From Setoptus koraiensis (lineage: Eukaryota > Arthropoda), in contig CM106586.1 in assembly GCA_048013815.1 (NCBI GenBank), forward strand, positions 16,678,001 through 16,742,000: a stretch of DNA of 64,000 nucleotides, given 5' to 3'. This document shows, piece by piece, positions 10,007 to 24,510 of the stretch. Numbering within the stretch: position 1 is the stretch's first letter; every line of letters begins with the position of its first letter. Under the pieces are notes generated by a model that saw only the letters and a program-made list of their open reading frames with translations, was not told the DNA's origin and made no database searches. A program made the translations under genes and the position numbers.

Positions 10007-13000
10007 CGATCGGGCGCAACTGTCAGCGCAACAATCTTGCCACAACGTGTTGCTGTTTGCTTTGGCTGGTTAGCTAGCTGGCAGCTGATGCAGTCGGCGA
10101 GCGAGTGCCAAGGCTCGTCTGACAAGGCATGCGAACGTGACAAACGCACCAGCAAGTGGCGCCGCAGCTTCATGGGGCCGGCCGAGAGGGGGCCAGCTCG
10201 CACAGTGCGCCACTTATCGTGTACTATGTATTATGTGTGCGTACGCTGCCTATGCTGGCTGGCTACGTGACAAAACACAAATAGGAAACAGTCATTAAGA
10301 TGATGGCCAGCGTGTGTGTGTGTGTTTGCGTGGGAGTTTGTGTGTGTGCGTGTGTGTGTGTCGCTTGGCAAGAGTGACACAAACGCGCGCGCCACAAGGT
10401 TGCGTAACTGGCTCGCGTAACGTGTCAAGTGAACATGGCATTTATAAACAATTTGCAACAGCAACAACCTTGCGTGCGTGTGTTTGTGCACGTAGTACGC
10501 GCAACTTTGTAGCTTTCGTTTCACTTTGTTGTTGTTGCTCGGCGGCGGCGGCCGCTCGCTGGCTGCACGAGCTCGCACAAGCGCCACGAGCGAGCGACCA
10601 GAAAAGGTAAAAGTAAAAAAGTCGACACAAACAAAACTAATTTCTCTTGTTTGCTCTTGCCGTGGCGCTTTCCACTCACCGTAAACGGGCCGGCCGGACG
10701 GCCGGCCCGAGCGCCGACGCAACCCGCGACACAAATGACACGCTGCGGCGTGTCACTCACAGTTATTTATTCGCGCTGGCGGCCCGCGCAACGCTCACGA
10801 GCTCACGAGCGCCCGCGCTCCCATGCTCTTATGCTCCTATGCGCCTATTACGTAACTTTGTACAAGTTGTGTAAAGTTTGCAATTGGTTCAATTGCGCTC
10901 TCACAGAAACGACACACTCGCGGAAACGACACACTCGCACAAGTGACACACAGGTTAATGGTGGCGGCATTTGTAAATTATAAATTCAACCATTACGTAA
11001 TACGTGCCGTGCCATATGTGTGTGTGTTGTTTTTCGCCGGGCGGCCCCAAACAACAAACAAACGCCAGAGGGCCCCAGAGAGTCGCTCGCAGTCGATTGT
11101 TTAAAGCGGATTATTATTATTATTAAATTTAATTTGCACATTCTCTCTATTGATTCTGCCCGCTGGCCCGGGCGGCATCATTAACGTCGAGCGGCGCGCC
11201 GAGCGACGGGCCTCGGCGGGCCGCTCACTGTCACTGTTGTCGGTGTTACGTGGCGCGACCCGCGTCGCGTAATGCCGGTGCCGCGTGTAATGTCGGTGCC
11301 GCGTGCGGATATCACTCATGAGCGATGCGTGTGCGATATGAGCACATATCGCCAGCAATATGCCCGAGCAAGTGAAATGCTGGCCGGCGGTGGCGGGTTG
11401 CACGCGCCCGAGCGCGACCTCTGGCCGCTCCACTCTGGCCGGTCAGCGTTGGCTGGCGAGGGGGCCGCCGCTAGTGCGGTCAAGCCGGGCCGGCGCTGGT
11501 CAGCGTTCGCACGCTTGCACACACCCGGCCGCTATGCAAATATTTGCACTTTGCGCCCCCGACAACAGCAACAACCGACAACAACCGGCAACAGCAACAA
11601 CCGACAACAAACAACCGACAACCAACAGCAGACAAACGACAGACAAACAACGGCCAAGGGGCGCTATTTGTTTTGTGTTCGGGCTGTCGGGTGTCCGTTG
11701 CGCGATACCAGCAATGGGCACCAAACCCGCGCTGGCCGACCGAATACCTTGCGCTGAACGCAACGCAACAACAAACGAAATTAGCAAAGTCTGAAAAGCT
11801 AGCGCCTATCGGCTTATCGCAATGATTGATAGAATTGCCCATTGGTAATTGATTGCGCAATGGTAAATAGAGGCCGATATTTCATAAATATCCCACATAT
11901 TGCAACAGCGAGCAACGTTACGTTGCTACGGCCGGTAGCTGGCGCTCGCAAGTTTAACTTTGTCTGGAACTTTTTAATTTTATTAAAACTCGCCACGCTC
12001 CAACGGGCCGCAAGTGTCGCTTTCGATTGGGGCCCACCATCAATCGTGGGGGCCCGTTTCTGGCTCTGTCGGGCCAGTCTTACTCCACCGACCTACTTCA
12101 GGTGGACTGGGCCGACTCGGGCCGACCTAGGCCGACCTAGGCCGACTTTGGGCCGACTTTGGGCCGAACTTGCAGGGCCGACCGCGCGACTCGCCGGGCC
12201 GGACAAACGCGTTCGGCCCGAGTCCGAACCCGGGCACGGCAAACGGCGAGACAGCGCCTATAGAGTCGGTATAGACGGCACAGACGCTCGCATTGAGACG
12301 CTCTCAACGGGCGATTTGTCGGCGCGAGCGTCTTGTCGGGCAACCGCGTCTCGGCTCGCTCACAATCTCACAATTGCCAGCGGGCCGGCGCTGCTAATTG
12401 GTCGCTTATTGGCAATTAATTGTTTTGAAATTAATTGCCAATTGCAGCCCAATTAAAGGAACGCAAACAGTATGCAAATGGGCCAACTTGGACGAAGCGG
12501 CCGCCGGCCGCCATGTCGAGCCGCTTGCGCCATAAATCAACTATTAATCATGCCGCGCTCGTCGGTGGCCACATGCCTCACATACGGCTCACATGGCTCG
12601 CGTGCCTCACATGCCCCGCGTGCCCCGCAAGCCCCGCATGCCTCACATGCCCCGATGACCGGTGCCCCTCATGCCTCTATGAATTTGAGTGGACACGTCG
12701 ATTTAATGGCACTTTAAGCGCCAGCTGAGAGCATGCTTGTGCTGCCATCAAGCGTCGGCCGAGATTTAGAGCATGCCCACACTGTCATTTGGGGCCGCTG
12801 TCATGGGTGTTACACAACATTAAACGAGCTGCCTAGTTATTGCATCATCACACATACGAATTGGATTATGCGATGTGTTGTGTGCTGGACTAATCACTGA
12901 TCAGATGGGCTCAATTTGGGCTCAATCGGCTCGAATAAGCGAGTAAGCGATCGGTTGGCCAGTGGCGAGCTGACGAACAACAAACTTGTGAGCACAGACA

Positions 13001-14039
13001 AACCAGCGGCCCGGCAATTGGACAGGCTGCCGAGACACAAGTGCCAACAACGGAAGTGGCAATAATTAATCTGTAAACAGATTAAATAGATGGCGCTGCC
13101 GATTTGTGCGCCCATGTGTGATGTGACTGTGCCAATGTGATGATGCAGCGCAACAACAACAGCAACAACAACAGCAACAACGGCGGCAACAACAACGGCG
13201 GCAACAACAACAAGGCCGATTATTAAGCGATTATTGCTTTTAGTGTTGTTGCTGTTACCTTAATCACAAACACACACACACACTTATGGTGCAGGGGCCG
13301 GCGTTTTGCGCGAACGGGGGCCGATGGGGCCGCTACATGGTGCTACATGGTGCTATATGGTGCTGTATGGTGCACGGGTGCACGGGTGCAGGGGTTGCTG
13401 TGGCGAAGTGCGGACAGCGACAGACACAATGGCGAGCGAAAAGAACAAAATGGAAACAGGCAATTCTTTTGACACTTGTTATTTTGTTGTGCTTGTTTGA
13501 GTGCCCCAAATTCCTCAATCTAGCCAGGGCTGTTGTGAGCGCCAGCAACAACAACAACAGCAGTAACAACACCAACTAAGGCAACAACAACGACGCCAAC
13601 TACAGCGGCAACGACGGCGGCACAACCAACTAAATTTGTAAGTGCACGCCAGAATGGGGCCAAACGTAGAAACGTTGATTGAAGCTGCCAGTGGCTGTTG
13701 TTGCCACAACACCTTTGGCTCTCTTGGGGCCCCGCCAGCCAATGGGGCCCCAGCAACCAGCAGCCAGCCAGCCTGCCAGTGGGGCCCGGATATATAGGCC
13801 TGTGTGTGTGTGCGGCTCGCTGCTGCCAGTCGCTGCGAATCGCTGGATGGCCGGCGGGGGGGGGCGCCCAACGCGAGGAGAGAAGAGCGACGCGTCAGCT
13901 GCATCACACACACACACACACACACACAACATTTTGAGTTGTAACAGCGAGACAGTTAGCCAGACAGAACTAAGTACACACACTAAGCATAATTACACGC
14001 CTGAGACGGGCCCGTTGATTTCGTTGTTTCGCTGTTGGC

Positions 14040-14158
14040 TTCGACGATGCGCTGGCTTCGACGTTGCGCTGGCTTCGATGTTGCGCTGGCTTCGATGTGG
14101 CGCTGGCTTCGATGTGGCGCTGGCCTCGATGTGGCGCTGGCCTCGTTGTTTCGCTGGC
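14040..14158. repeat. tandem repeat, seven copies of a 17-bp unit
   Basis: Seven consecutive 17-bp units of the form TTCGATGTGGCGCTGGC, with ordered point changes (TTCGACGATG at the left, CTCGTTGTTT at the right). The unit is not a multiple of three, so the frames reading through it are accidental. Confidence 0.9.
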
Positions 14159-14927
14159 TGGCTGATTCGCCAATTCGCCGATTCGCCGATTCGCTGATTC
14201 GCGGGCCGCTCGTCGCGGAATTGTTAGCCAGTCGGCGGGCGCTCGTTGCGGGATTGTTGCCCGGTCGGCCGCTCGGCTGACGCGGCGACTCGGCTGACGG
14301 GGGCGCTGAAACGGGCGAGGAATATCCATTTATGATTAGAGCCAGAGCTGGCTGCCAGCGCCCGAACGTAGCCAATGGCTCGAACGGCGAGCCGTTCGTC
14401 GCGAACACTGCCAACACGACGAACGCAGCGAACACGACGAACGCGGCCAACACGGCCAACTGTTCGCCGCGAACGCGCCCACGACAGCAGTGCCAGACAC
14501 ACATTAGGGCGACGTTGCAGCATTAGCACGGCGCACAGAGAGACGACGAATTCCGTTGGTTGCGTCAGCGCTCATCAGGCAGCTCGCGCGGCGCGAGCTT
14601 GCAAACAAACTGGCGGCTCGCGATATAATGACGCCACATAGAGGCGCTCACATCACATTGCGCCACAATGCGCCACAATGCGCCACAATGCATCACATGC
14701 GGCCACGTTACACGGGCACGCAGGGCACACACGTTGCGTAACAGGGCACACGTTGCGTAACAGGGCACACATTACGTAACGCACATGATGAGTGTGCTAT
14801 ATGAGCAAGTGTGACGATGCCCAGACAGTGGCCAGCAGCAAAATGATGCAACGCACACACACACACACACTGACAAAGGAATCGGCTGTTACAAGCAACT
14901 GGCCAACTTGGCCCCATCACCGACTCA

Positions 14928-14968
14928 CAAGCTTGTGGGGCCCCCATCCAAGGGGCCCCACAAGCTTG
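14928..14968. repeat. perfect 17-bp inverted repeat with 7-nt loop
   Basis: CAAGCTTGTGGGGCCCC at 14928-14944 is exactly complementary to 14952-14968, giving a very strong hairpin. The surrounding 200 bases hold no recognisable gene. Confidence 0.9.
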
Positions 14969-17900
14969 GCCCGCCAGGGGCCGCTGCTGGCCGTGCTGTT
15001 GTTGGCTCGACAATGTGCCAGCGCAGCAGCGGCGTATAATGGCCGCTGGCCAGCATCTCATCAACTTGGCCAGCATCTTTGTGAGCGATATGTTGACCAG
15101 TGTGCACATTTCGCTCACATTGATAGTGCACATTGTGAGCTGCACAACAATGTTGTCAGTTGGGCGCGCCGCTGAAACGCGGTGCCATCGGTATTGAATG
15201 CGCGGCACAGTGTGCACTGTGCCTATCAGTCTTGTTCCAGTTTGTGTGTGTGGGTGTTTGTGTCGCGCACGCACGGGCCCCACAGCGCCAACCAGCGCTG
15301 GCGCTGGCACAGCGTGGCGCGTCGCGCCGGAGCACAGATATTTTAATTAATTCGTGCCCCCAAAGCGGCGCAGCCAGCGGCCCGATGCGTCGACCGGGGC
15401 CCCGTTTGCTGGTTATTGGGGGGTGGGGGCGCCCCGGCAATAAGCAGCAAAAGAACAAATAATAAAAAGCGCGCACACAATAAACATTGTGTGGCCAATG
15501 GCCGCGACGCACACAGTGCCAGTGTGATACTGGACACAGTTGGCAGTGGCAGAATGGGGTGCGCTATGCGACATCGGCCGCGGTGGCGCTGCCCGCGCGC
15601 GCGGGCACAAAAGCGGAAATGAGCTGCTGGCGCCGCGGCCGCCGCATCGAGCCGGGCTAGCGAGTTGGGGCGAGAAACGCAAGCGTTGCAAGCGCAACTT
15701 ATATTGAATGTTGTTGTCGTTGTTGTCGGCGTCGTTGTTGCGGCGCGGATACGAGAGGAAATCATAATAGAAATAACGCTATTATTGTCTCATCTATCTC
15801 CAGTTTCGGCTGTGCGACAGGCAAAAGTAATGGCAGTCGCCAGCGACACACACACTCACGACACAACAAACAAGCAGCGACAAACAAGCTAGACGCGCGC
15901 GCTCGTTGCCAAACTGGCAAACTGGCCGCCAGTTACGTAACCAGACAAATGTTGTGATAAGGGCAACTTCTTTGCTCACAATGCTCGCTCGCTTGCGACT
16001 CCACCAGCCAGTGGCCGGAGTGACCAGTGACCGGCGGCCAGAGCGACCGGTGGCCAGAGTGGCCAGAGCCCGAAAGAGCGACCAGAGCCCGAAAGAGTGA
16101 CCAGAGCCCGAAAGAGTGACCAGTGGCCACTTTTTGTCCTTTGTGGGCCTCATTGTTGCTGGCAGCTCGCTGATGGAGCCGTTGCTCGTTCGTTTGTCGC
16201 TTGTCGCTCCGAGCGCCAAAATGCGCCTGGCGACATTGTTGAGAGACTGACCACTGACCAATGGCCACTCGCTTGCCTCACAAGTCAGTCTTTGCCATAC
16301 ACACACACCAACATATATACTGGCCACAGCTGTTGTTGTGCGGGGGCGCGCACGCATGCGCTGGCTCGTACAAACCGGAAGTGGCCGCCGCCGCCGACTT
16401 TGCGCGCGTGCCGCTTTCGCGTGTTTGTGTGGGTATATGGGCAGCTACAAGCCGAGACTAATGCAATTGTTGGATATTGTCCACTGACGGCACACAGTGG
16501 CCACAAGATAACGCAACAGCGAGCCACGGATAGCCGACGATTGTCGCCAATCCGGAACTCGCTCGCTTGTTCGGTGGCTCGGCGGCTCGGTGGCTCGCGG
16601 ACGCGCGTAGCGGTAAGTGCGCGAGTGACTGGGCGACCGTCTCCTTGCTCGCGGGTGTCGGCGGGGCCATTGGCGGAGCTAACCGACGACGCGAGCTTAC
16701 TTGTTCCTCCGCTAGAGTGCCCCCCTCGGCAGGGTGTGCTCGCCAGGCGGCGCGATATCGAATTTAATCTCGACTCGCAAGCCGGATAAAAGCACGAGCA
16801 GTGTTGCCAACTGGCACACGAGTGCCAATCACATGCAAAGTGATTGGCATTCAATCGTGTCGTCACTCGCTCTCTCTCTGTCGCTGGTTGGGCCAATATC
16901 GGCCAGCGTCGTCATGCTAATCACACATGATGCAGCCAGCATTGCGTCATATCGTAACGGTCCGCGTCAAACAGTCACATCATTGATGCCAGCGAGCCAG
17001 CGACTGGCTCGCTGTTGCGTCAATTGTGCCGGCTGGCGACAAATCGCTGCACACAACTGGCAATGCAATTTTTTTTTGTTCATTTTGACGACAGCTAGGT
17101 GCCGCCAATTTGCGCCCGCCGCGCACCTAGCGGCCAAGCGGCACAGACGGCGCAGACGGCACAAAGGGGCGCGCTCGGTGCGGCCCCAAGCGCCAGCTAA
17201 TGAGAAATAATTAATTAATTGTAATTGGCACACAAGTGGCAGCATCGTCGCCGCCGGTCGCCGGGGCCAGAGGCGCGCTCGCCAAGATGCAAACGAGCGC
17301 GCGTTGCTGGCGCCGCCTATAGCTCGTGTTGTGCGAGTTGTTGTCGGGCCAATTTGGGGCCAATCGCCGATGCGGCGCACCGACGATTTGCGAATCGATT
17401 CGCGGCCGATCGCCGGTCGCCCGTCGCCAGTCGGCCGGCCGCGCGCGATTGGTAATTGCGAGAACGAAAGTTCATTCCGCTTCGTCGCACCGATTCTGGC
17501 AATTCTGTGCGCGCGTGCCGCGCGCGGCGCAGCTCCGTGCGGCGCTGCATTGTTGCGTAATTTGCCGGCCCGCATCCGACGCGGTTGTCCGGGGTCGTTT
17601 TATGTCGCTGTTGTCGTCGTTGTCGCTGTTGTCGCTGTTGTCGCGGTTGCAGCGACCAGCGGCCACGATGACCAGCGGCTCGGCGACGAGCAAGTGGCCA
17701 TCGGCGGTGCGCAGGTAGCGCGCCGTTAGCGCCGCGCGCGGCCCATATAGCACCGATTAATTGCCGGCCGCTGACCGCACCGTAAACAAGATAACGGCGA
17801 TAAGCATTTTACATGAGATTAGGGCGAGCGGTCATCTTATTATCATAATATTACCATAGCGTCCATCTCATTATAACAGTTATAACTGACCACTCGGGAT

Positions 17901-19221
17901 GCACTGATGATTGAACTCGACGTGCCCGTTGTTGTCGCCCGACGCCGGCCCCTCGCGCTGGCGCCCGATGCTGACCGGCCCGGCAGTTGGTGCCACGGCA
18001 TGATTGTGTTGCGTGGCCCCTGTGGCCGTGACGTGCGCAAGGCGCCCATTACGTAATTTAATTTCATCACTATGCTAACTGTGCTAACTGTGCTAACTGT
18101 GTGCTCGCGCACGACCCAAACACAAGCTCGTGCGGCAAACAACGCGCGCACAACCCAAACACGGGCTCGTGCGGCAAACAACGCGCGCACAACTTGTTAT
18201 ATTGTGTGTGTGTGTATTACGTCATCGCCGCTAGGTGCTAGCGGGCTGCGGGCTGGGCGTGGCTTCTGTTTGGTGATTGTTGTTGCCCGTGTGTTCAATT
18301 TCGTGCGTTTTCTGTGCCACAATGCTGCTCGCATCGCTGTTGCACTAATTCAATAGTGTGTGCCAATATGTGCCAGTTTGCCAGTCGGCTAGCAAGCGCT
18401 GCAGCGAGCGAGCTGCCCGCAAACAACACGAACAACACGTGATTTCGCGTCACTTGGCCCGCTGCTGCTGCTGCTGATGGCGCCCCTGTCGGCCGGCCCG
18501 GTTAAGTATGTGATAATCGTCGTCATGTCGGGCGCCTCTAAATTATATTATATAGGCGCCCCATTACGTGCGTGTGCGTGTGCAAACAACAATAATAAAC
18601 GACGAACAAACGGTTTGTAACAAGCGCGCGCATTTGCGAGATGCGCGCGAAACATCGCAACCGATGCGAGCATCTCGACAACGGCAACTGTGCCAGCTAC
18701 AGCCAGCACAGGCACACTTACAGCTAATACCTGGCTACTTCCGGTCAGCCGACAACGAGCCCAGCGAGCGAGCGGCACAACAGGAGCAACATCGATAGTG
18801 TGCGAGCACATGATGCGACTGGACAAAGTCGGAATAGCCTGCGCGTCGGAATACCTGTCGTCGGTGTGGCGATGGTGAGCGAGTGGCCGGCACACTGGAC
18901 AGATAATTGGCACAACTCACTCACTGCGCTCACCTGTAATAATTGTTGTTTGTGAATGACGCTTCATAGACTATCGACTATCGGCTAACAATGTGCGCGA
19001 AATGTCGTGTGACTTTTTCACAAAATGGCACCACAAACGGTTATTGTTGTTGGCTGTCACCGGTAGCCTGGCAACGGGCAGTTGAGCTGCCAATCATAAT
19101 TGGTGGCCGACAACTGATGATGATGATTGCGCAACGACTGCGCGTGTTTGTGTTGCTCGGTGACTAGGGGGCGCCCGAGTGATGCCACTAACTGTAATAT
19201 GTGTCTGCCCGTTGACTGTTG

Positions 19222-19296
19222 TCTCTGGCACCATCAGTCTCTGGCAACATCGGTCTGTGGCAACATCGGTCTGTGGCAACATCAGTCTGTGGCAAC
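19222..19296. repeat. tandem repeat, 16-bp TCTGTGGCAACATCGG
   Basis: Four full and one partial copy of TCTGTGGCAACATCGG or TCTCTGGCACCATCAG. It is followed from about 19330 to 19450 by a second, unrelated GC-rich array built from GCACGAGCGAGG and GCGAGCAGCG blocks. Confidence 0.85.
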
Positions 19297-19639
19297 GGCG
19301 GCGGCCGCGGAATGTCCGCGGCGATGGGCACGCCTAGGGTACGAGCAGCGGCACGGGCAGCGGTGCGAGCAGCGGCACGAGCGAGGGCACGGGCGGCGGC
19401 GCGAGCAGCGGCACGAGCGAGGGCACGGGCGGTGGCGCGGGCAATTGGCGCCTAGAGCCGCGCAGTGGTATTAATGCCGCCGCTAACGATATTACGTAAT
19501 CATTCGTAAGATTCGCAGTTGGCAGCGGTTGTGGCGCGATAGCAGCTCACATACAAACGACGCGATGCGAGGCGATACGACGCGATACGCGGCGATACGA
19601 GGCGACGTAAGAGCTCACATAATCTCATGATTACGATCT

Positions 19640-19900
19640 CATCATGATGACGACCAGACAAGACGAGACGAGATGCGACGCGATAGAAGGAGATGAAATG
19701 AAACGAGATGAGACGAGATGAGTTCGGATGAGATGGGTTTGCGCGAGATGAGACGAGACGCGCTCGCACGAGATGAGTTTGGACGAGATGAGATCAGGGC
19801 AGCCAGCAGCCAGCAGCGAGATGAGATAGAAGGAGATGAAATGAGATGAGATGAGATGAGTTTGGTCGCGAGTGGAGAGCGCGAGTGGAGACGAGATGAG
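19640..19900. repeat. purine-rich GAGATGAGAC tract
   Basis: About 260 bases of almost pure purine sequence on the plus strand, built from irregular GAGATGAGAC and GAGATGAAAT units. Part of the 3' half duplicates the motif AGAAGGAGATGAAATGAGAT. Confidence 0.8.
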
Positions 19901-20784
19901 GACATGGCGCGCAATGGGATCAGTTGAGCAGTTGGGGCCAAAACTAATCGTGCCCCAACTCACACAACCCAACTTATAGCCAACTTATATCCCAACTTAT
20001 ATCCCAACTTATATCCGTGCGAGGCTCTCGCACATGTAACGGCGCAAACTGGCCACAGGGAATGGAATCAGCGCCAGCCAGTCACTGTGGCTAGCGTCGC
20101 AAATGGGGCGACCCGGGCCCGTGGCGCGGCGCGTCGAGTGGCGGCAGCGCAGCGAGCGGCAGCGGCGCGCGCGTGCACCACCGCGTGCACCACCGCGAGC
20201 AGCACCGCGAGCAGCACATAGCGACCTAATGATAGCCAGCCCAATGGATGCGAGTTGGTGCCAGTTGCCAGTCGCCAGTTGGTGCGAGCCAGCTGAAACA
20301 AGCCCAAGGAGCTCGCCTTGTCGCCGGAGCTGGCGGGCAACGCGGGCCCCACCAGCGCGACAACACGCGCGACACGACAACACGCGCGACACACAAGAGC
20401 GCCACCATTATGATGGGCGCTATGTGCCGTTCGCGACTCCTGGGCGCTCCAGCTCCTCGGCGAGCCCCTCAGCGAGCCTCTCAGCGAGTCCCGCTAGCTG
20501 ATGAGCCCAAACGAAAAGTGGCTCGCACTCGAGCAGCGGGCCCCATTTGCGGGGCGGCGCGGCCGGCAGTTGGCGCAATGGTGCAAACTATTGCTCTTGG
20601 CACTCAACTGTGTCGCCCGACACAGCGGCCTGGCCCGCCAGATAACGCCAGCAATGAGCGAGAGGGGGCCTATAGAGAATTCTCGCCATTCTATCAATCT
20701 GTCTGTGTCTGTTGTGCCGCACAACTTGTGCGAGCTTGCCGCTCGGGCTTGTGCGCCCATTTGCGCCCCCTCTCGTGCAGTCCA

Positions 20785-20815
<31 letters not shown>

Positions 20816-22662
20816 CAACTGGCATCGACCACCACCTATAGGCCGGCTCTCTAAGCTGGCTGGCCATTAACTGGCGCGCCGCTAGGCGTGTTTGTTTATC
20901 GCCTGGCGCCTATTTGCCATTGCCACCAGCAAAAATAGGCCTTGTCCGCCAGGGGCGCGCAAGGCGCGCCCGTTTCCGTGCCCAACATGGCGTGGGTGCA
21001 GTTGCAGCACACCATGTTGTGCCAGTTGTTGTCGCAGTCGGTCGCAGTCGGTCGCAGCCGGTGCAGCGGCCGCTGCACCGAGTGCACCAGCGACAATTGG
21101 CGAAAGTGCACCGGAAACAGACAGACACGAGCTACTAGCTCGGAGATAGGCTGTGGCCCGCATAGTCCCGCACAGCACAGTGATACCCACACACGATATG
21201 ATAATACCCTCACGTGATGTGATAATACCCTCATACGGTGCGATAATACCCGCCGCCCCTCTGGATGGCGTGATTGCGCGCTCGAGGCGCACCAATCAGG
21301 TAACAAACAAACACACAGTGAGATAATCTCGCTCTAGATAGCGCGCTCGCGATATTTAAAGAATTGACAGTGCCAACGAAGGGCTTTGCCGCTGTTGGGC
21401 CCACGTGCGACTGTAAGTTGCGCGTGCAACGTGCTACTGCAACGAGTTACGTAACAGTTTGCGACAGACAGCGGCTGGCGCGGCAAAAAGAGCGGCAGCG
21501 AGCGCGAGATAAGACGCAGTGGAGTTTTTGTCGTTCAATTGGTCGCAAAAGTGGCGCCGCCCGCCACACTAGCGATCGCGAGCTCGTGCCAGCTCGTGCC
21601 AGCGCGTGCAAACAGTGGGCGCAAATAATAAATCTGGGCCCACTGGCAAGTGTCTGTCTGGTGGCAGTTTAAATAACTGGCGCACTCAAGTCTCAAACGT
21701 TGACAGTGAGTGACACGTGAGAGACAGCTTGCATTTTATATACTTGTGAGCGCGCGCCAGCCGGGCCCCAGTCGGCCGGCCGGGCCCCAGTTAGGCAGCC
21801 GGGCCCCAGTTGAAACGATGGCCGGCCGGCTGGCAGACTCTGCTGAGCAGAGACATAAATTAATCTGGGCGCCACTCAGTTGTCTGAGTGGGGCCGCTGG
21901 CTCGCCGGGCGAGTCGCATCAGATCGCGAGACGCCATCTTTTCGGGGAATCCTTCTCGGCTGGGCACAAACAACAATGTGTGACATATGGTGATCTATTA
22001 ATACTGATTGATACTGATTGTAAAATGAGCGCCTGCAAAGTGCTCGTCATTATTTCGAGATTAGAGCCTTGCCCGCTCGCTGGTTATCGGTCGTATACTG
22101 ATACAACGGCCGCTTGTATACTGCCCAGTAGTTGTGTAACAACGGCAGTTGCGTAACAACTCGGCACACGTAACAGTTTATCAGCATCCTGTTATCGTTG
22201 TTTCAACGTTGCGCAATTTCACCTGGTGTTCGCGTGCCGGCAGCATCGCAATTAACGAGCCCGCCAGTTGATAATTTTGAGTTGAATTGATAATTTCAAC
22301 AATTTCACAATTTCACAATTTCAATTTTCACGTGGACGCTGCTGCTGTTGCTGAAAATTCAAACAACAACAGCTCGCTTATCTCGTGACGACTGGCCGCA
22401 AAGATTTAATCATCTGATAATCAGGTGATAATGAGATGCCCAAGAGCGATAGTCGCTGGCCATTCGTTGTGCATTGTGTTTATCAAGCTGCCGGCAGCTT
22501 GTTTGCGACCGGCATAAATCACATTGTCGGATTGTTTTAAACTGGAATTGATCGCCAGCGCCCCTTTCGGCGCTCACCAACAAAACCAACAGAACCAAGA
22601 CCAACAAAACCGAAACCAACAAAACCAAAATTCACTCTGTCAGCGATGCCGATCGTGGACCC

Positions 22663-22734
22663 CACAGTCACAGGGGCCCCCACAGTCACAGGGGCCCCCA
22701 CAGTCACAGGGGCCCCCACAGTCACAGGGGCCCC
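22663..22734. repeat. tandem repeat, four exact copies of an 18-bp unit
   Basis: Four copies of CACAGTCACAGGGGCCCC. Because 18 is a multiple of three, several frames stay open through it on both strands. Confidence 0.9.
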
Positions 22735-23685
22735 CATCTGGCCAGCGATTCGAGTCTTGAGGCTGTTCTGTTTTGAGGCAGCCATCATTTTGCATACATT
22801 ATATATTATCACACATTTATTTATAATAACGTTCAATGTGGACTAAGTGTATGTGTTATTTAGTGGCGACATCTCGGCCGGCGAGTTATCGGCACGCAAG
22901 CGCCCCCATTAAGTAGCTACCATTTTAAGAAGCGAGCAAGTGCAAACAATGATACAGGCCAAGTTCACATGTCACAACTCGAGCCAGCTCATATAGGCTC
23001 CTTTGATGCTGCTCCCCCCAAGTGCACGGCGCCCGAACCAGAGGGCGCCACCGCACGGCGATGGGCGTGCAGCGTCACCCTAATGCTGTTGTCGTTGTCG
23101 CTGCTGTTGTTGTTGTTGTTGCCGTTGCTGTTGTCGTTGTTTGGGGGACGGGGGACGGCACGAAAATGAGCGACGTGTGTGTGTGTGTGTGTGTGTGTGT
23201 TAACATGATAGGTTACCTAGGACGCTGTTCGTCTGTTTGGGTGCCAATCAAACATATTGCATCTCGCTGACGGCACCCACACACACACACACCCAAATTG
23301 GGCTTCTCGGAGGTGCCCGCTGCTGCCCATAAATTTGGGGCTGCCCAGAAATACCCCGAGGCGTCCCTGGCGCAACTCAGGACACACCAGCCATCGCCAT
23401 ACTGGACATTGGGTGCACGGCATACAATACAGGGTATCCCGGGGCCCGCCAGGGTATTTCACAGAATTGGCGCCGGCGATTTGGGAGTGCCCATGCTCGG
23501 GCCAATGCTCGGGCCAATGCTCGAGCCAACCGGCGAGAGGGGTGCGCATGCCGCACACACGAGCGGCCAACTGGAGGGGAGCCACTTCCGGCGCGACAAC
23601 CAGCAATCTTTGTGTTCAATGCGCGTGAAGGTTGCGTTTGAGCGTGTCAGCAGTGGCCGATCTTTAGACAGTTCGCGTTGACGTT

Positions 23686-23773
23686 GTACAACAACCGTAT
23701 ACAACAACAGTGTACAACAACCGTATACAACAACAGTGTACAACAACCGTATACAACAACAGTGTACAACAAC
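23686..23773. repeat. tandem repeat, 26-bp unit, three copies plus a part
   Basis: Three exact 26-bp copies at 23686-23711, 23712-23737 and 23738-23763, each made of GTACAACAACC and GTATACAACAACAGT, followed by a partial fourth. Confidence 0.9.
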
Positions 23774-24460
23774 TGCAAACAACAATTGTACACGGCGATT
23801 GTCAGCGGTGCCCACTGCATTAATACCAATCTATGCGCATCCCGTGTATTGCACCAATATTCATTCATGTACATATACGCCGTATGTTATGCGGGGTATC
23901 ATCGAGTACCGTACCCCGGATATTGTCGGCCCAGCGCTGGTTGCGGGCACATATTCACGACACTGGCACGGACTTGGGCGCAACGTGGGCGCTGGCACAA
24001 CACAAACACGGGCACAGACTGCGTTCGGCTGCGCCAGCGTCCATTTGGTTGCTGGCTGATATTGATGGGGGCCAAATATGGATATCGGTGATCTGTGGAT
24101 GGCAGAGTTGTGCAATGTTGTGTGTGTCGCCCATGTGCACAACTCTCGTGACTCGTGCACACGGGCACCTCGGACACGGGCCACAGCTAATGATTGGCCG
24201 CCGCGAGCCGGGCGCGGATTGGGGGCGCCCGACGGGCTGCGCGCGGCCGCGGCGCGCGGAACAATGGCAAAGTGGCTCGTTTGGCAGCGACGCGAGCGAC
24301 CAATGTTAATAAGGGCCTAATAACGAGAATGATGGTCGAGAATTTACATTGGCACCACCGCAAATATGGCCATCGCGGCCGCATGTTTGCAATGTCGGCC
24401 GTCGCCGGTTGTCGCTGGTTGTTGCTGGTTAATGCCGGTTGTTGGTCGCTGTCGGTCGCC

Positions 24461-24510
24461 GTCGTTGGCCGTCGTTGGCCGTCGTTGGCCGTCGTTGGCC
24501 GTCGTTGGCC
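24461..24510. repeat. tandem repeat, five exact copies of GTCGTTGGCC
   Basis: Five perfect 10-bp copies, flanked on both sides by the related unit GTCGGTCGCC. Confidence 0.9.

Noticed and set aside
9718-10203. 161-codon minus-strand frame around the foldback at 9940
   Set aside because: It has no recognisable domain, and its middle is the inverted repeat. Several donor-like CAGGTGA words are present but no coherent exon structure.
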